Below are positions 32,301 to 42,015 of a stretch of DNA of 64,000 nucleotides, piece by piece. The stretch is taken from positions 434,001-498,000 of the forward strand of contig BLSF01000007.1 of the NCBI GenBank assembly GCA_012862575.1, in the 5' to 3' direction. Position 1 is the first letter of the stretch, and each line of letters starts with the position of its first letter. The translations under genes were made by a program, and so were the position numbers. This DNA is from Parietichytrium sp. I65-24A. Its lineage: Eukaryota; Sar; Bigyra; Thraustochytrida; Thraustochytriidae. Under the pieces are notes generated by a model. It worked only from the letters and a program-made list of their open reading frames with translations. It searched no databases and was not told where the DNA came from.

Positions 32301-33326
32301 GTCTCCCAGCGTCAACGTAGTCAAACGCTGACATTGTGGCTGTCACACACTGGCGAGGAGTGGCTATGCCGCAGCTAAGGAAGGCGGTAGGAAGGCGCAT
32401 TTCAAGCATTGACGTCAACATTTTCTAACTTGCGAGTCACTGCAAACGTCACCAGAGGATGCACCACAGTCCTTAGAGCAAATGTCTCGATTTGACCGGT
32501 CTTGGCTGGTCCGGCGGAACCAGTTTCGAGTGAGAGAAGCTGACTGTAAACTCTCAAGCTTTTTTATAAAGTCTTCCCAAACCCTCCGTCTGTCAGAGTT
32601 GACGCGAAAATTGACATTCATTCATTCATTCATTTATCCACTCGTCCAAGGAAAGCTGTCCGCATAAACTCATACACTTTTTACTTTTATTATAAATCCA
32701 AAAACATGAGTCGAATCATTGAGGTTTTGGTTTGACTGGGTCGGTTAGAGGATTGGCTTAGGATTCATAGATGGAGATTCAAAATCGTCAACCAGACAAG
32801 ATTCTGGAAGCACCCCACTCGGAGTAACCTCCTCACCAAGACTAACCATCCTCCTGACATCCACGGAGAAATACTTCTCCTCTCGGGTAAACCCCACCCC
32901 AGCTCCTCCTCAGATTGGCCATTGCACCGGAGGATCTTTTCGCAAACCCCAAAAGATCCGCCTTGCTAGCCACTTCCTTGGCCCCTGCTAGCCGGAGTCT
33001 CCCACCACTTGGTGATAACGTGCTCTACACCCCCCTCCCGCCTCCTCCCCCACACGACTTGCGCGGTGCTCTGACAAAGCGGGGGGCATGGGGCGCACGG
33101 CGGCAGTGCGGGCCGGCTAGGCGAGGGCGTAGGGGAGCGGTAGGGAATGAATGGAGCCAGAGAGAGAGAGATATAGAGAGAGAGAGAGGGATTGTAAGGA
33201 AAGTGAAGAGTGGAGGGAGCAGAGAAAGTGGGAGAGCAGCAGACCCCAAACGCTTTGGAGCAGGAGAATAAAGAGTATCGACGCACGCAGTGGCCGTAGT
33301 TGGAGAAGAAGAAGAAGATCATCAAG
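29345..33326. other. 4.0 kb divergent region without a clear gene
   Basis: This lies between the zinc-ribbon gene (-) and S-adenosylmethionine synthetase (+). Between about 29900 and 31080 there is broken, protein-like reading in more than one frame (see findings). It also holds one TCACTGTCA (31938-31946), a GATT repeat near 31875-31891 and a GA repeat (about 33160-33190) in the synthetase leader. Confidence 0.45.
33160..33190. repeat. GA microsatellite in the synthetase leader
   Basis: Two GA runs are separated by ATATA, ending about 135 bases before the start codon at 33327. In plants and animals GA runs near start sites can bind GAGA-type factors; no such role is shown here. Confidence 0.7.
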
Positions 33327-34493
33327 ATGTCGAAGGTTCGCGAGTATTTGTTCACGAGTGAGTCCGTGAACGAGGGCCACCCAGACAAGTTTTGCGACAT
33401 CGTGAGTGATGCAATCCTCGATGCGTGCTTGAAGCAGGACCCAGACTCAAAGGTGGCTTGCGAGACTTGCTGCAAGACCTCCACCTGCATGGTGTTCGGA
33501 GAGATCAGCTCGAAGGCAACCGTCAACTACGAGCAGGAGGTTCGCGAGGCTATCAAGAAGATCGGATACGACGATGCTGCCATCGGCTTTGACTATAAGG
33601 ATGCGCAGGTGATTGTCGCCCTCGAGGAGCAGTCCCCAGATATCGCACAGGGTGTACACATTGGTAAGGCTGTCGAGGATATCGGCGCTGGTGACCAGGG
33701 TATCATGTTCGGATACGCTGTGAACGAGACCCCTGAGCTTATGCCTCTTTCACACCTTTTGGCCACCAAGATCGGAGCAAAGCTCACCGAGGTGCGCAAG
33801 AACGGAACTCTTCCATGGGTGCGCCCTGATGGAAAGGTCCAGATCACCGTCGCTTACAAGGAGGTCGATGGTGAGACCATCCCACAGCGCGTTCACACCG
33901 TGCTCATCTCTACCCAGCACTCTGAGGGAGTCTCCCAGGAGCAGATCGAGAAGGACCTCAAGGAGTACGTCATCAAGCCTGTCATCCCTGAGAAGTACAT
34001 TGACGAGAGCACTCGCTACTTCCTCAACCCTTCCGGCCGCTTCGTGATCGGAGGACCACACGGAGATGCTGGACTCACTGGCCGCAAGATTATTGTCGAC
34101 TCCTACGGTGGCTGGGGTGGCCACGGAGGCGGTGCCTTCTCCGGAAAGGACGGAACCAAGGTCGACCGCAGTGGAGCATATGCTATGCGCTGGGTGGCCA
34201 AGTCCCTCGTGCATGCTGGTCTCTGCAAGCGCGCTCTTGTTCAGTGCGCGTACGGAATCGGCATTGCTGAGCCAATCTCCGTCCACGTCGAGACCTACGG
34301 AACCGTCAAGGAGGGATTCACCGAGGAGCAGCTCGTGGAGATCGTCAACAAGAACTTTGACCTTCGCCCAGGTTGCCTCATGCGCGACATGAACCTCAAG
34401 AGCCCAATCTTTTCCAAGACTTCTTGCTACGGACACTTTGGTCGTGAGGACCAGGGCTTCGTCTGGGAGCAGCCAAAGGAGCTCAAGTACTAA
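33327..34493 (+). CDS. MAT: S-adenosylmethionine synthetase
   Basis: This is a 388-residue cytosolic enzyme that makes S-adenosylmethionine from methionine and ATP. Family signatures are complete: EGHPDKFCD near residue 17, [12 protein letters not shown] near 120 and the glycine-rich GGGAFSGKD near 270, with the usual C-terminal DLRPG. The length matches the family (about 380-400). The ATG at 33327 ([20 protein letters not shown]) aligns with known N-termini. Codon choice is far more uniform than in neighbouring genes (strong use of AAG, GAG, ATC, GGA), which suggests high expression. It faces the RNA-repair gene, 392 bases away. Confidence 0.98.
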   Translation: MSKVREYLFTSESVNEGHPDKFCDIVSDAILDACLKQDPDSKVACETCCKTSTCMVFGEISSKATVNYEQEVREAIKKIGYDDAAIGFDYKDAQVIVALEEQSPDIAQGVHIGKAVEDIGAGDQGIMFGYAVNETPELMPLSHLLATKIGAKLTEVRKNGTLPWVRPDGKVQITVAYKEVDGETIPQRVHTVLISTQHSEGVSQEQIEKDLKEYVIKPVIPEKYIDESTRYFLNPSGRFVIGGPHGDAGLTGRKIIVDSYGGWGGHGGGAFSGKDGTKVDRSGAYAMRWVAKSLVHAGLCKRALVQCAYGIGIAEPISVHVETYGTVKEGFTEEQLVEIVNKNFDLRPGCLMRDMNLKSPIFSKTSCYGHFGREDQGFVWEQPKELKY

Positions 34494-34885
34494 ATATTTG
34501 ATGCATTGATACGTACTCTTATCTAAATTTTTTTTCTGTTTCGTGATGATGGTGTCTCCTCAATTTTTTGATTTCAAACAAAGTCCGTCTCCAACCGCAG
34601 ATAATTCGGTTCTCGGGCTGTGTAATTCTTTAATGGTAACGGAGTTGTGTTGTCGTGGAGTCCTCTCTCCCATCGGTTAGAATGGATGCGATCGGAGAGG
34701 TCAAATTCCGAGAAGGCAGTATAGTCTCTGACGCCAAAGCTCGTACTCGCACCATTTAAGGGATCAAAGGTGGTGAGAGAGCTTGCTATTAACTTGAACG
34801 AGTAAGGGAAGGGAAGAAGAGTTTTCAAGCTACTTTTTATGCGTCTAGATAATTTTTCGGGATAACAGCTGGCAACACGACGAAA
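34494..34885. other. Convergent intergenic region
   Basis: 392 bases between the synthetase and RNA-repair 3' ends. No gene or conserved element is recognised. Confidence 0.5.
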
Positions 34886-37800
34886 TTAGAGTAAGCTTAC
34901 AAGAGCATCTGCCTCTTCAAAGCTGCTCACAAAGTAGACTGTCGCAAACCCCTCCTTCTTGGCGTCAGGAGCCTCCAGCCTGGCGCTAAAGCTCTGAACG
35001 ATTTTGTTGATTGAGCGAGCGTCCTTTGTTTTAATTGTTGGGTGGTCTTCGCGTTGCTGCACGCGACTCACGCAGTCTTGCGCCTCGGAGTTGAATACGA
35101 TGAGGGCTGCATCTTTCGAGTCAACCATCGCCATCTGAATCCACAACTTGCGCTCCTCTCGAGTCACATTGCAGCGGTCCACAATCACCGTCCCGTGCTT
35201 TACCCCGCGGCCCACAGCATTTTCACAAGCACTTCGACTTCCCAAGTCATCCTGGCAAACATGCGTACAGTTTGGGTGTCTGCCCAATAAATTCTTCGCA
35301 AAAGTAGACTTTCCGGAACCTGGAAATCCCATGAGCACAATCAACTTAAATTTGAGCTTTCGCCTGCGCTCCGACTTTGAAGCCTTTGCACTTTTCCTCG
35401 CCGCAAGTGTCTTTGTCATCTTTTTGTTGAAGCTGTCGACTGCGTCTGCAGAAGCTCCACCCTGAATGAGTTCCGTGAGCTGCCGCATGGACTCTTGAGG
35501 GCTTTTGTGGTGAATGAATATTCCGCCTCGCTCCTCCCATTTGCGCTTTGTCCGATACCGATCATCTATTAAAATCCTCTTTGGCCCGCTATGGACGTTT
35601 TTGTCCCTAGTTTGACAAAGAATCACGGGCACATGATCTCCCAGGCGACGAGCACACCAGGATAATTTCTGCTTTTCAGCCCAACGAGACTCGGATTGTG
35701 GAACGCCGGATAAAATTGTTGGCTGAAAGTGTTCCAGCTCTCGCCACATGTCTTCAGCACCAGGAAGCCATTCGAGAACTCCAAAGAAGTCTTTCTGTTG
35801 TTGAATCGTCCGCCACATGGCAGACACCGGAACCTCGTCCGGGAACTTGCCAGATATGTCTTTGAATTTGCCGTCAAAGTCAGCCAGTGTACCGTCCAGA
35901 TCGACAAATATTTGGAACTGCTGTTCAGAGACAGGGGCGCGTATTCCGGAGCTTGCGCCATCCAAGGTTGCATTTGGAGCCACCATACTGGCTTTCTCAC
36001 ACATCTGCTTCCAATTTGTCTGGGTTTGTATATGCCCTTCGCGAACGTACTTGGCGACACGCCTGTCAAATTCTTCATCAGGAAAATTCTCTGCAGCTCT
36101 CACGACGAATCCTTCCCCTCTCACCTCAGTCGACAATCTGCTGTTTAGTCGAGACTCTGCTTTCATGAGCTGGTGGAGTTGGTCGAGGTTGGAAAAGACA
36201 CCGTCAAACACCACTGGCACAGTGGGAAAGCCAAGCCGGTTCGCAATTCCAACGACCTGATCCCATGCCAACCATTCTCCGGTCCCGTCACGCGCTGCAA
36301 ATAGGTAGAATGGGGAACACAATTCATCGTATCTGATGCTGTGAACGGCGGCCATGTTCTCACCGAATAGTTCGACATTCTTGAGCTCGGTTTCAAAGAG
36401 CTCAGCTTCCATGGCACGAATCTGAGCGTACAATTTCTTCACATGGCCAAATGACCAGTGAGTAGCTTCATGGGAGTGCGTTCTACCAAACACTTTGCCG
36501 TCGCGGAGGCAACAGTTCCCACCGTCGAGTTTTTCAGTAACGATGATTCTCTGACCGGAGCAGAATGTTCCCTCCAAGATGGTGAAGTCGCTTTGGATAC
36601 TGTCGTCATCCTGGACACAAGGACTGAATGGGAGGTGTGGCGTCGAAGGGTACTTTTCGCTCCTCGTCGAAGGGGTGCCGGGAGACTCGAATTGCCTGCG
36701 AATTTCGTTTTTAATCATAGTCTGGCTCGCCCAGTGATGCGCCTCCATGCCCTGGAGGAAATCTGACCTCACCAGTTTTGCGCGAGAATGTTGAAACGTC
36801 AAGCACTCCGCTCCGTCTAGAGGCTTCTCGTCGCATCGAATCACGATTCCTTCCATACAGCCCTCACGGTACTCGGACGGAGTCTCGTTCACGATCTGGC
36901 GCATACTTGCTTCGAAGTCTTCTTCTCGGAAATCGGGAACCTGAAGACGGCGGATGACAGAGATTCCTGTACCTGCTAGGAATTGGTCTCTGGACGCGAC
37001 GGATAAGAACTTACAAGCAATGCGGTCGTACACATCAAACGCGATAAACACATCCGGCAAACGAGTGTAGTGAAGCGAGTGCTTTGCGTGCATCCATTCA
37101 CCGTACAACACAAAACGCTGCCCAAGAATCTGATGCAGCGCAATCTTGTGGGTCTCAACCCATACATCAAGTCCGTGCCATTGAGTGGCCGATGCCGAGC
37201 ATACGAAATGCGAACGGTTTTTGAGAACAATTTGCCAATCATCATCAATCATGATTCCCAAATTGGCACCGTCAATCTTCTCCTCGACGTAGATGTCAAA
37301 ATTTGGGTTCCAAAATTGTCTCCAGTTCTCTTTGCCTAAAATCAGGTCGTCCCTCGTTGCAGCGCCAAGGTTCAGCACATGGGCTGTCCGAGGAAACTTA
37401 TTGACGTTCGGGACATCAATATCTGCGCCATGCAACTGTAGATTCTCGAGTCGTTTCAGAAGAAGCTCTCGTAAAGGGAATTGCACAGGCTTCATGATTG
37501 ACTCTAGAGCCTTCCGATAGAATTTACCTGGTCTCCTTTCCGAAGACGCGCCGTCACGTTTAACGAACACGTCACCCAAAAGCATCAGCGCCCGTGGTGT
37601 CTCCTTGATTGCAAGAGCGTTTTGCACCCTGAACTCGGCTTGCTCATAGTCTTTCTGTAGCGCCGCACATCGCGCAAGTTCGAGCCATACGCGATGCAGC
37701 AGGCTGTCTTCCACATGATCTGTGAAGTTGTAGTGCTTGAGAATTGCCTCATAAACTGAGACTCGGTCTGCCGCAGCAAGTCGCTTGGTAAACCTCTCCA

Positions 37801-38269
37801 TCTGCTCCAATTGTTTGAAACTAAAGCCCTGGGGAATTTGTAGTACGTCATGCACAGTTCGACTCATGTGGTGGATATCTGCTCCTTTAAAACCTAGTGT
37901 AAGATGAAAATCTCTGCTTCCCAGGCCGAGAGATTCTCTGAATTTATGAGCAGTAGGCCACACGACCAGTACGAACCATGTGCGATGGTCTCGGTCTGAA
38001 ATGCTCGCGAGCCCCAGCGACTGAATGGCATTTTCGCCTGCAATCTCTTGCTCTAGTTCTTCCAACGACCTTGTTATTTCCCTGCCATTTTCCTTCACAG
38101 ATCTCATTTCGGACGCGCTTATTACTGTGATGTGATGCAGATGAGTCCCGTCTCGCTTGACCTTTGCAGCTGTGTTTTGCCCGACAACGCTACGCATCTC
38201 GTCCGTCACACAGTCCTCCACCGCCTGCCCCGTGGCCATCAGGCAGCCTTTACTAAACGACAACTTCAT
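34886..38269 (-). CDS. Five-module RNA repair protein: 2H phosphodiesterase, two RNA-ligase modules, HAD phosphatase, polynucleotide kinase
   Basis: From the ATG at 38269 the chain has 1127 residues. A 2H phosphoesterase has its two H-x-T motifs at 46-48 (HIT) and 122-124 (HLT). A helical, TPR-like linker spans about 160-270. Ligase module 1 has motif I EEKIDGANLG (Lys331), FVLYGEWM and EGIVIR near 472, then KLVRSDF. Ligase module 2 has VTEKLDGGN (Lys580), ELFGENM and EGFVVR near 718. A HAD phosphatase has DLDGTLAD (790-797), and its later ILIDDR resembles 5'(3')-nucleotidase or PNKP phosphatases. A P-loop kinase has GFPGSGKST (Lys987) and DRCNVTREER. Together these could open 2',3'-cyclic ends, trim 3' phosphate, phosphorylate 5'-OH and seal RNA, including in tRNA splicing. 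The frame is open 59 codons upstream without an ATG. A TATA-like element just upstream supports the chosen start, but a 5' exon is possible. Confidence 0.9.
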   Translation of the reverse strand: MKLSFSKGCLMATGQAVEDCVTDEMRSVVGQNTAAKVKRDGTHLHHITVISASEMRSVKENGREITRSLEELEQEIAGENAIQSLGLASISDRDHRTWFVLVVWPTAHKFRESLGLGSRDFHLTLGFKGADIHHMSRTVHDVLQIPQGFSFKQLEQMERFTKRLAAADRVSVYEAILKHYNFTDHVEDSLLHRVWLELARCAALQKDYEQAEFRVQNALAIKETPRALMLLGDVFVKRDGASSERRPGKFYRKALESIMKPVQFPLRELLLKRLENLQLHGADIDVPNVNKFPRTAHVLNLGAATRDDLILGKENWRQFWNPNFDIYVEEKIDGANLGIMIDDDWQIVLKNRSHFVCSASATQWHGLDVWVETHKIALHQILGQRFVLYGEWMHAKHSLHYTRLPDVFIAFDVYDRIACKFLSVASRDQFLAGTGISVIRRLQVPDFREEDFEASMRQIVNETPSEYREGCMEGIVIRCDEKPLDGAECLTFQHSRAKLVRSDFLQGMEAHHWASQTMIKNEIRRQFESPGTPSTRSEKYPSTPHLPFSPCVQDDDSIQSDFTILEGTFCSGQRIIVTEKLDGGNCCLRDGKVFGRTHSHEATHWSFGHVKKLYAQIRAMEAELFETELKNVELFGENMAAVHSIRYDELCSPFYLFAARDGTGEWLAWDQVVGIANRLGFPTVPVVFDGVFSNLDQLHQLMKAESRLNSRLSTEVRGEGFVVRAAENFPDEEFDRRVAKYVREGHIQTQTNWKQMCEKASMVAPNATLDGASSGIRAPVSEQQFQIFVDLDGTLADFDGKFKDISGKFPDEVPVSAMWRTIQQQKDFFGVLEWLPGAEDMWRELEHFQPTILSGVPQSESRWAEKQKLSWCARRLGDHVPVILCQTRDKNVHSGPKRILIDDRYRTKRKWEERGGIFIHHKSPQESMRQLTELIQGGASADAVDSFNKKMTKTLAARKSAKASKSERRRKLKFKLIVLMGFPGSGKSTFAKNLLGRHPNCTHVCQDDLGSRSACENAVGRGVKHGTVIVDRCNVTREERKLWIQMAMVDSKDAALIVFNSEAQDCVSRVQQREDHPTIKTKDARSINKIVQSFSARLEAPDAKKEGFATVYFVSSFEEADALVSLL

Positions 38270-40383
38270 CGTCTTCGAAATCAACTCGAAATCAAACTCT
38301 CCACCGAATGAATACTTTGCCAAGTCGACGGATAGTTCGGACTCAAAGTCTGTGCTCGAGTGAACCCCAATTCCAATGCGGTGGTATAGTACACAATATT
38401 GCACAAGACTCACTCCTTGTTCCCGACGATTTATATAATCTGTCAATCAAATTGCAGTTCTGCTGCAGTGCAGTTGACACGACCCTGGACTCCGGACTTT
38501 AACGATGTCCTTCCTTGTATTGCATGAAAAAACAAAACCTCGTACCGGTACCGGTACTTGTACCGTGACCCCCGTCGCTTCGTTTCTTGCAAAACACAGC
38601 GGTACTGGCTGACAGTGAGTACAACAGCGTGCCGCAAAGGCTCCGACCTCATCTTGCCTTGGCCTGCATATGCCTGCATGAAGACTTGCAACTTACCGCC
38701 CTTTAGTCGACTCCCACGGCATGGGCCTCCGGTGTGTGCTCTAGCGAGGGTTTAACGGAACACCTCGGCAATGCTCCGCGTCAGGTGGTACGAGCATTAT
38801 GTTGGCAAGCGATGGATTGCTTATTCTCGTTGCCAGAACTTTGCTCAACGAACGGGCGGGGCCGGCTCTTGCAAAGCGGAAACTTGCCAGAGAGCCGTCG
38901 GAGGAGGACCGTGTCACAGTGACTGTGAGAGAATTAGTCAGTGGGCAAGAGTGATCTTGATAGAATGGCGAGATGAGTTCTGAAACACTATCACGAACCC
39001 AGAGACTGCATTCTGTCGACAACTGCGGTGCTTTCTCCTCGAGACTTTGCAACTTGGGACTGCAAGCATCGAGAATCGAGAGGGAGTCATGCGTCGCGGA
39101 CGAAAACGCGTCAACTGAAAGAAGAGGTCAAGACACCAATTAAGGTTTCGCGTGTTCCTCTAGTTACGAAAGTCAGAATCACGTTTTTTAAGCGGTCTAC
39201 TGCACGTCTGCGTTCTCAAGAGCATGAATCAAGGGTCTCTTTTGGTATTCGCTTTTGTCGGTCATGACAGTTACCAAAACTGCGTTTCGCATACTTGTGT
39301 GTTTTATTTTTATTTTCAATTTTTTAATGTGGCTAGAACTGTAAGGTCAATGAAGAGAAGATAGTTGTCAAGGTCCCCGCAAACTATGTGGGTACATGAA
39401 CGCGGCAACTTCTTGTTTCCTATGCTATAGACTTCTGGAGTCGTCGAGGAGTCGGACGCCGCATGTGGCAATCCTGCCGCATGCGCAACGAATTAAAACC
39501 AATCGTTTCAAGAGCAACGGAAAAAAAATGCACTTCCCGGCAAAGCAGCTTGACCCAAGATCGCGTGCTCGTTCAATGGACCAACGTACGAGCGCATCTC
39601 CTTCGACATCGAAGGCAGGATTAGCAAGATCGGAATTCACAAGTTGAAATTCATCTCACCTTTCCGCCACTCGAGTCTCCTCCTCCGCGCATTGCACTTC
39701 TTTACAAACGCGGAAGAACGAGCGGCTTGGGGAAGCACAAAGCAGACAGATAGACAGCGGGCAGAGAAGGAAGTAAGTTAGCAAACGCTGAGCGGGGCAA
39801 TGGCGAGGAGAGGTCCCCGTGGCTCCCGCAAATACCCCGCGGACTCGCAACACATTTCAACGGCATGCGATGCGCTCACTGTCAACCCGCTCGACTTCGT
39901 TATGGCGCAATGGTCGAGACGGACTCATCGACGACGACTCCTGCTTCACATTCACTGTCAGTCAGCCCCGCATTGCCCCGCACTGTCCATCATGATTTTT
40001 TTTGACAATCAGTACTGGTACTTGCCGAGCAAACATGTTCAATTGAAGACTATGAAGCAAAAGCTTCTACGAAGCACTTACCTGTGCACTAAATTATCCC
40101 GCTTGCTGTCGACCTCCTACGCCTTCCAAGTGGTGAGACTGGTGAGACCGACCTTTGTTGTTTGCACATACATACTCGGAGTGTTGTGCGCAAGAAGGAA
40201 GAGGTGGCGAAGAAGGAAAAGAAGAAGAAGACAGTTTGCAAGGGATCTTGCAGCGAAAAAGGATTCGCATCGCGGGGTTCGAGCGCGTGGCTGTGGTCTG
40301 TGCGAAGGTTTTGATAAGGAGGTGCGCCTCGGAGGCGCATCTTGTACAGGTTGCTGGGCTAATTTGGAGATTCCCAGCAGGAG
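38270..40383. other. 2.1 kb divergent intergenic region
   Basis: No convincing gene. It contains the RNA-repair promoter, a GTACCG repeat (about 38542-38566) and four TGACWGTGA copies (38610, 38920, 39876, 39952). An ATG-initiated frame at 39800-40387 (195 codons) runs into the PEX7 start but looks like chance, with simple-sequence Arg tracts. Confidence 0.5.
38430..38437 (-). promoter_or_regulatory. TATA-like box of the RNA-repair gene
   Basis: The minus strand reads TATATAAA here, about 160 bases upstream of the ATG at 38269. Transcription starting some 25-35 bases downstream would make that ATG the first in-frame start. Confidence 0.4.
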
Positions 40384-41382
40384 ATGATGCACCCGGACAA
40401 TAGTCTCTTTCGAACGGTGGACTATCACAACTATGGCGTGGAGTTCTCGCCGTTCATGGATGGGTTGCTGGCCGTGGCGTCGTGCCAGTACTTTGGGATT
40501 GTAGGGAATGGAAGGCAGTATGTGCTCCGGACGCTGCCGAACGGGACGATGCAACCTGTTCGTAGCTTTGACACGCAAGATGGGCTGTTTGATTGCTGCT
40601 GGAATGAGATGAACGAGAACCAGCTGGCTAGTGCCTGCGGGGACGGGAGCATCAAGCTGTTCGATCTCAATTCGCGGGACGACTTTCCCATCATGAATTT
40701 TCATGAGCACACTCAGGAAACTGCCTCCGTGGACTGGAATCTGGTGGCGAAGAACACCTTTTTGAGCGCCAGTTGGGATGGACAGATAAAGCTGTGGAAT
40801 CCCATGATGCCAAACTCTGTCCGCACGTTTCGCGAGCACGGTGGCTCTGTATACAATGCTCGCTGGAATCCTCGAAACCCGAATCAGTTTCTTTCCTGCT
40901 CTGCGGACAACACAGTTAAAGTGTGGGACATCAACCGGCCGTCTAGCGTAAATACTATTCTGGCGCACGAGAATGAGGTACTGACACTTGATTGGAACAA
41001 GTACAACGAATTTGTTTTTGCTTCTGGATCAGTGGATCGCACAATACGTGTCTGGGATATTCGCCAACCCCATCGCCCTCTGGTGGTTCTTGCTGGTCAC
41101 CAATTCGCCATTCGCAGATTGAAATATTCTCCGCACGAGGAGCATCTAATCGGATCGGTGAGCTATGACATGAGCGCCTGTTTCTGGAATACCAATCGGG
41201 AGGACTCGTTGATGCTCAGGGCAGAGCACCATTCCGAGTTCACTATGGGGATCGACTTTTCCTTGTTCCAGCCTGGCAAAGTCGCTACCTGCTCTTGGGA
41301 CGAGCATGTGTGCACCTTCAATCTGCGCTCGCCGCCAGCGCCGATCCCGCCTCCGCCAAAGCGCCAATTGGCTCCTCGCTGA
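40384..41382 (+). CDS. PEX7: Peroxisomal PTS2 receptor, WD40 protein
   Basis: The 332-residue protein is made almost wholly of WD40 repeats. It binds the N-terminal PTS2 signal of peroxisomal matrix proteins in the cytosol and delivers them to the import machinery. The start TVDYHNYGVEFSPF is characteristic of PEX7. Repeat endings include IKLFDL, IKLWNP, VKVWDI, IRVWDI and a family-like SVDWN. The typical length is about 320. The first two codons are both ATG; either may be used. The Pro-rich tail (PPAPIPPPPK) is a small extra. Its presence implies that the cell keeps PTS2 import. Confidence 0.95.
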   Translation: MMHPDNSLFRTVDYHNYGVEFSPFMDGLLAVASCQYFGIVGNGRQYVLRTLPNGTMQPVRSFDTQDGLFDCCWNEMNENQLASACGDGSIKLFDLNSRDDFPIMNFHEHTQETASVDWNLVAKNTFLSASWDGQIKLWNPMMPNSVRTFREHGGSVYNARWNPRNPNQFLSCSADNTVKVWDINRPSSVNTILAHENEVLTLDWNKYNEFVFASGSVDRTIRVWDIRQPHRPLVVLAGHQFAIRRLKYSPHEEHLIGSVSYDMSACFWNTNREDSLMLRAEHHSEFTMGIDFSLFQPGKVATCSWDEHVCTFNLRSPPAPIPPPPKRQLAPR

Positions 41383-42015
41383 TCCGCTCTCCCTTGGACT
41401 TGTGCACGACCTGCATCTCTCCAAACTTTCAAGAAACTCGTACCTTGCGCGACGCAGATCTAACATTGCTCGATCTACTCACGGGCGTTTTGCCGCGCTC
41501 TTGCCAGATTTAGTTTGCCTCACTCTCGGAGTGCCCTTTGGCGCCGCATTTGAACCTCTGCTCTGACACTGCAGATTCGAGCGTGCACTGTTTTGACTGC
41601 TTTGGCCAACCAACCAATCTAAATTATTCTTCTCTGTCTTCAAATTTCAGAACGTCCATCTCGCTTGAAGCCTCTGCAAGACTTTGGCATCGTTTTCGCA
41701 GCTTTGCCCTCTCCATCCAAAGCGATTCCGTGGCAAATACATGCAAATACCAAAACTTCCAACACACTGCAAGATAAAAGGCGAACGGAAACTTTCATTC
41801 GAGGAGACGATTCAGACTATTAAAGAAACTGGCCAGAGTTTCTCTAGTCTAGCAGTGGATTGCAGCTCCAGTACTCGAGTAACATAGTAACATGGCAACT
41901 TTCACTCCAAGTTCCATCACTCGCTCATTCTCGCCGTGCCACTCGCGCCGTGCGAGCTTTCACGCTTCTCTCGTTCGTTGTGCAAGCTGGAAAGTAGAAT
42001 CATCCGCAGGTAAGC
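41383..42015. other. Intergenic region with an upstream ATG frame
   Basis: No clear gene. An ATG at 41892 opens a 108-codon frame that overlaps the start of the TFIIS-like gene in another frame. If it is transcribed, it would act as an upstream open reading frame. Confidence 0.45.

Noticed and set aside
33750-34436. 228-codon minus-strand frame
   Set aside because: Antisense to SAM synthetase, caused by that gene's strong codon bias.
39800-40387. 195-codon plus-strand frame with an ATG, upstream of PEX7
   Set aside because: Composition is driven by simple Arg/Lys repeats, there is no domain pattern, and it overlaps the PEX7 start.
40117-40968. 283-codon minus-strand frame
   Set aside because: It is antisense to PEX7, whose WD40 repeats are unmistakable; its sequence has no family resemblance.
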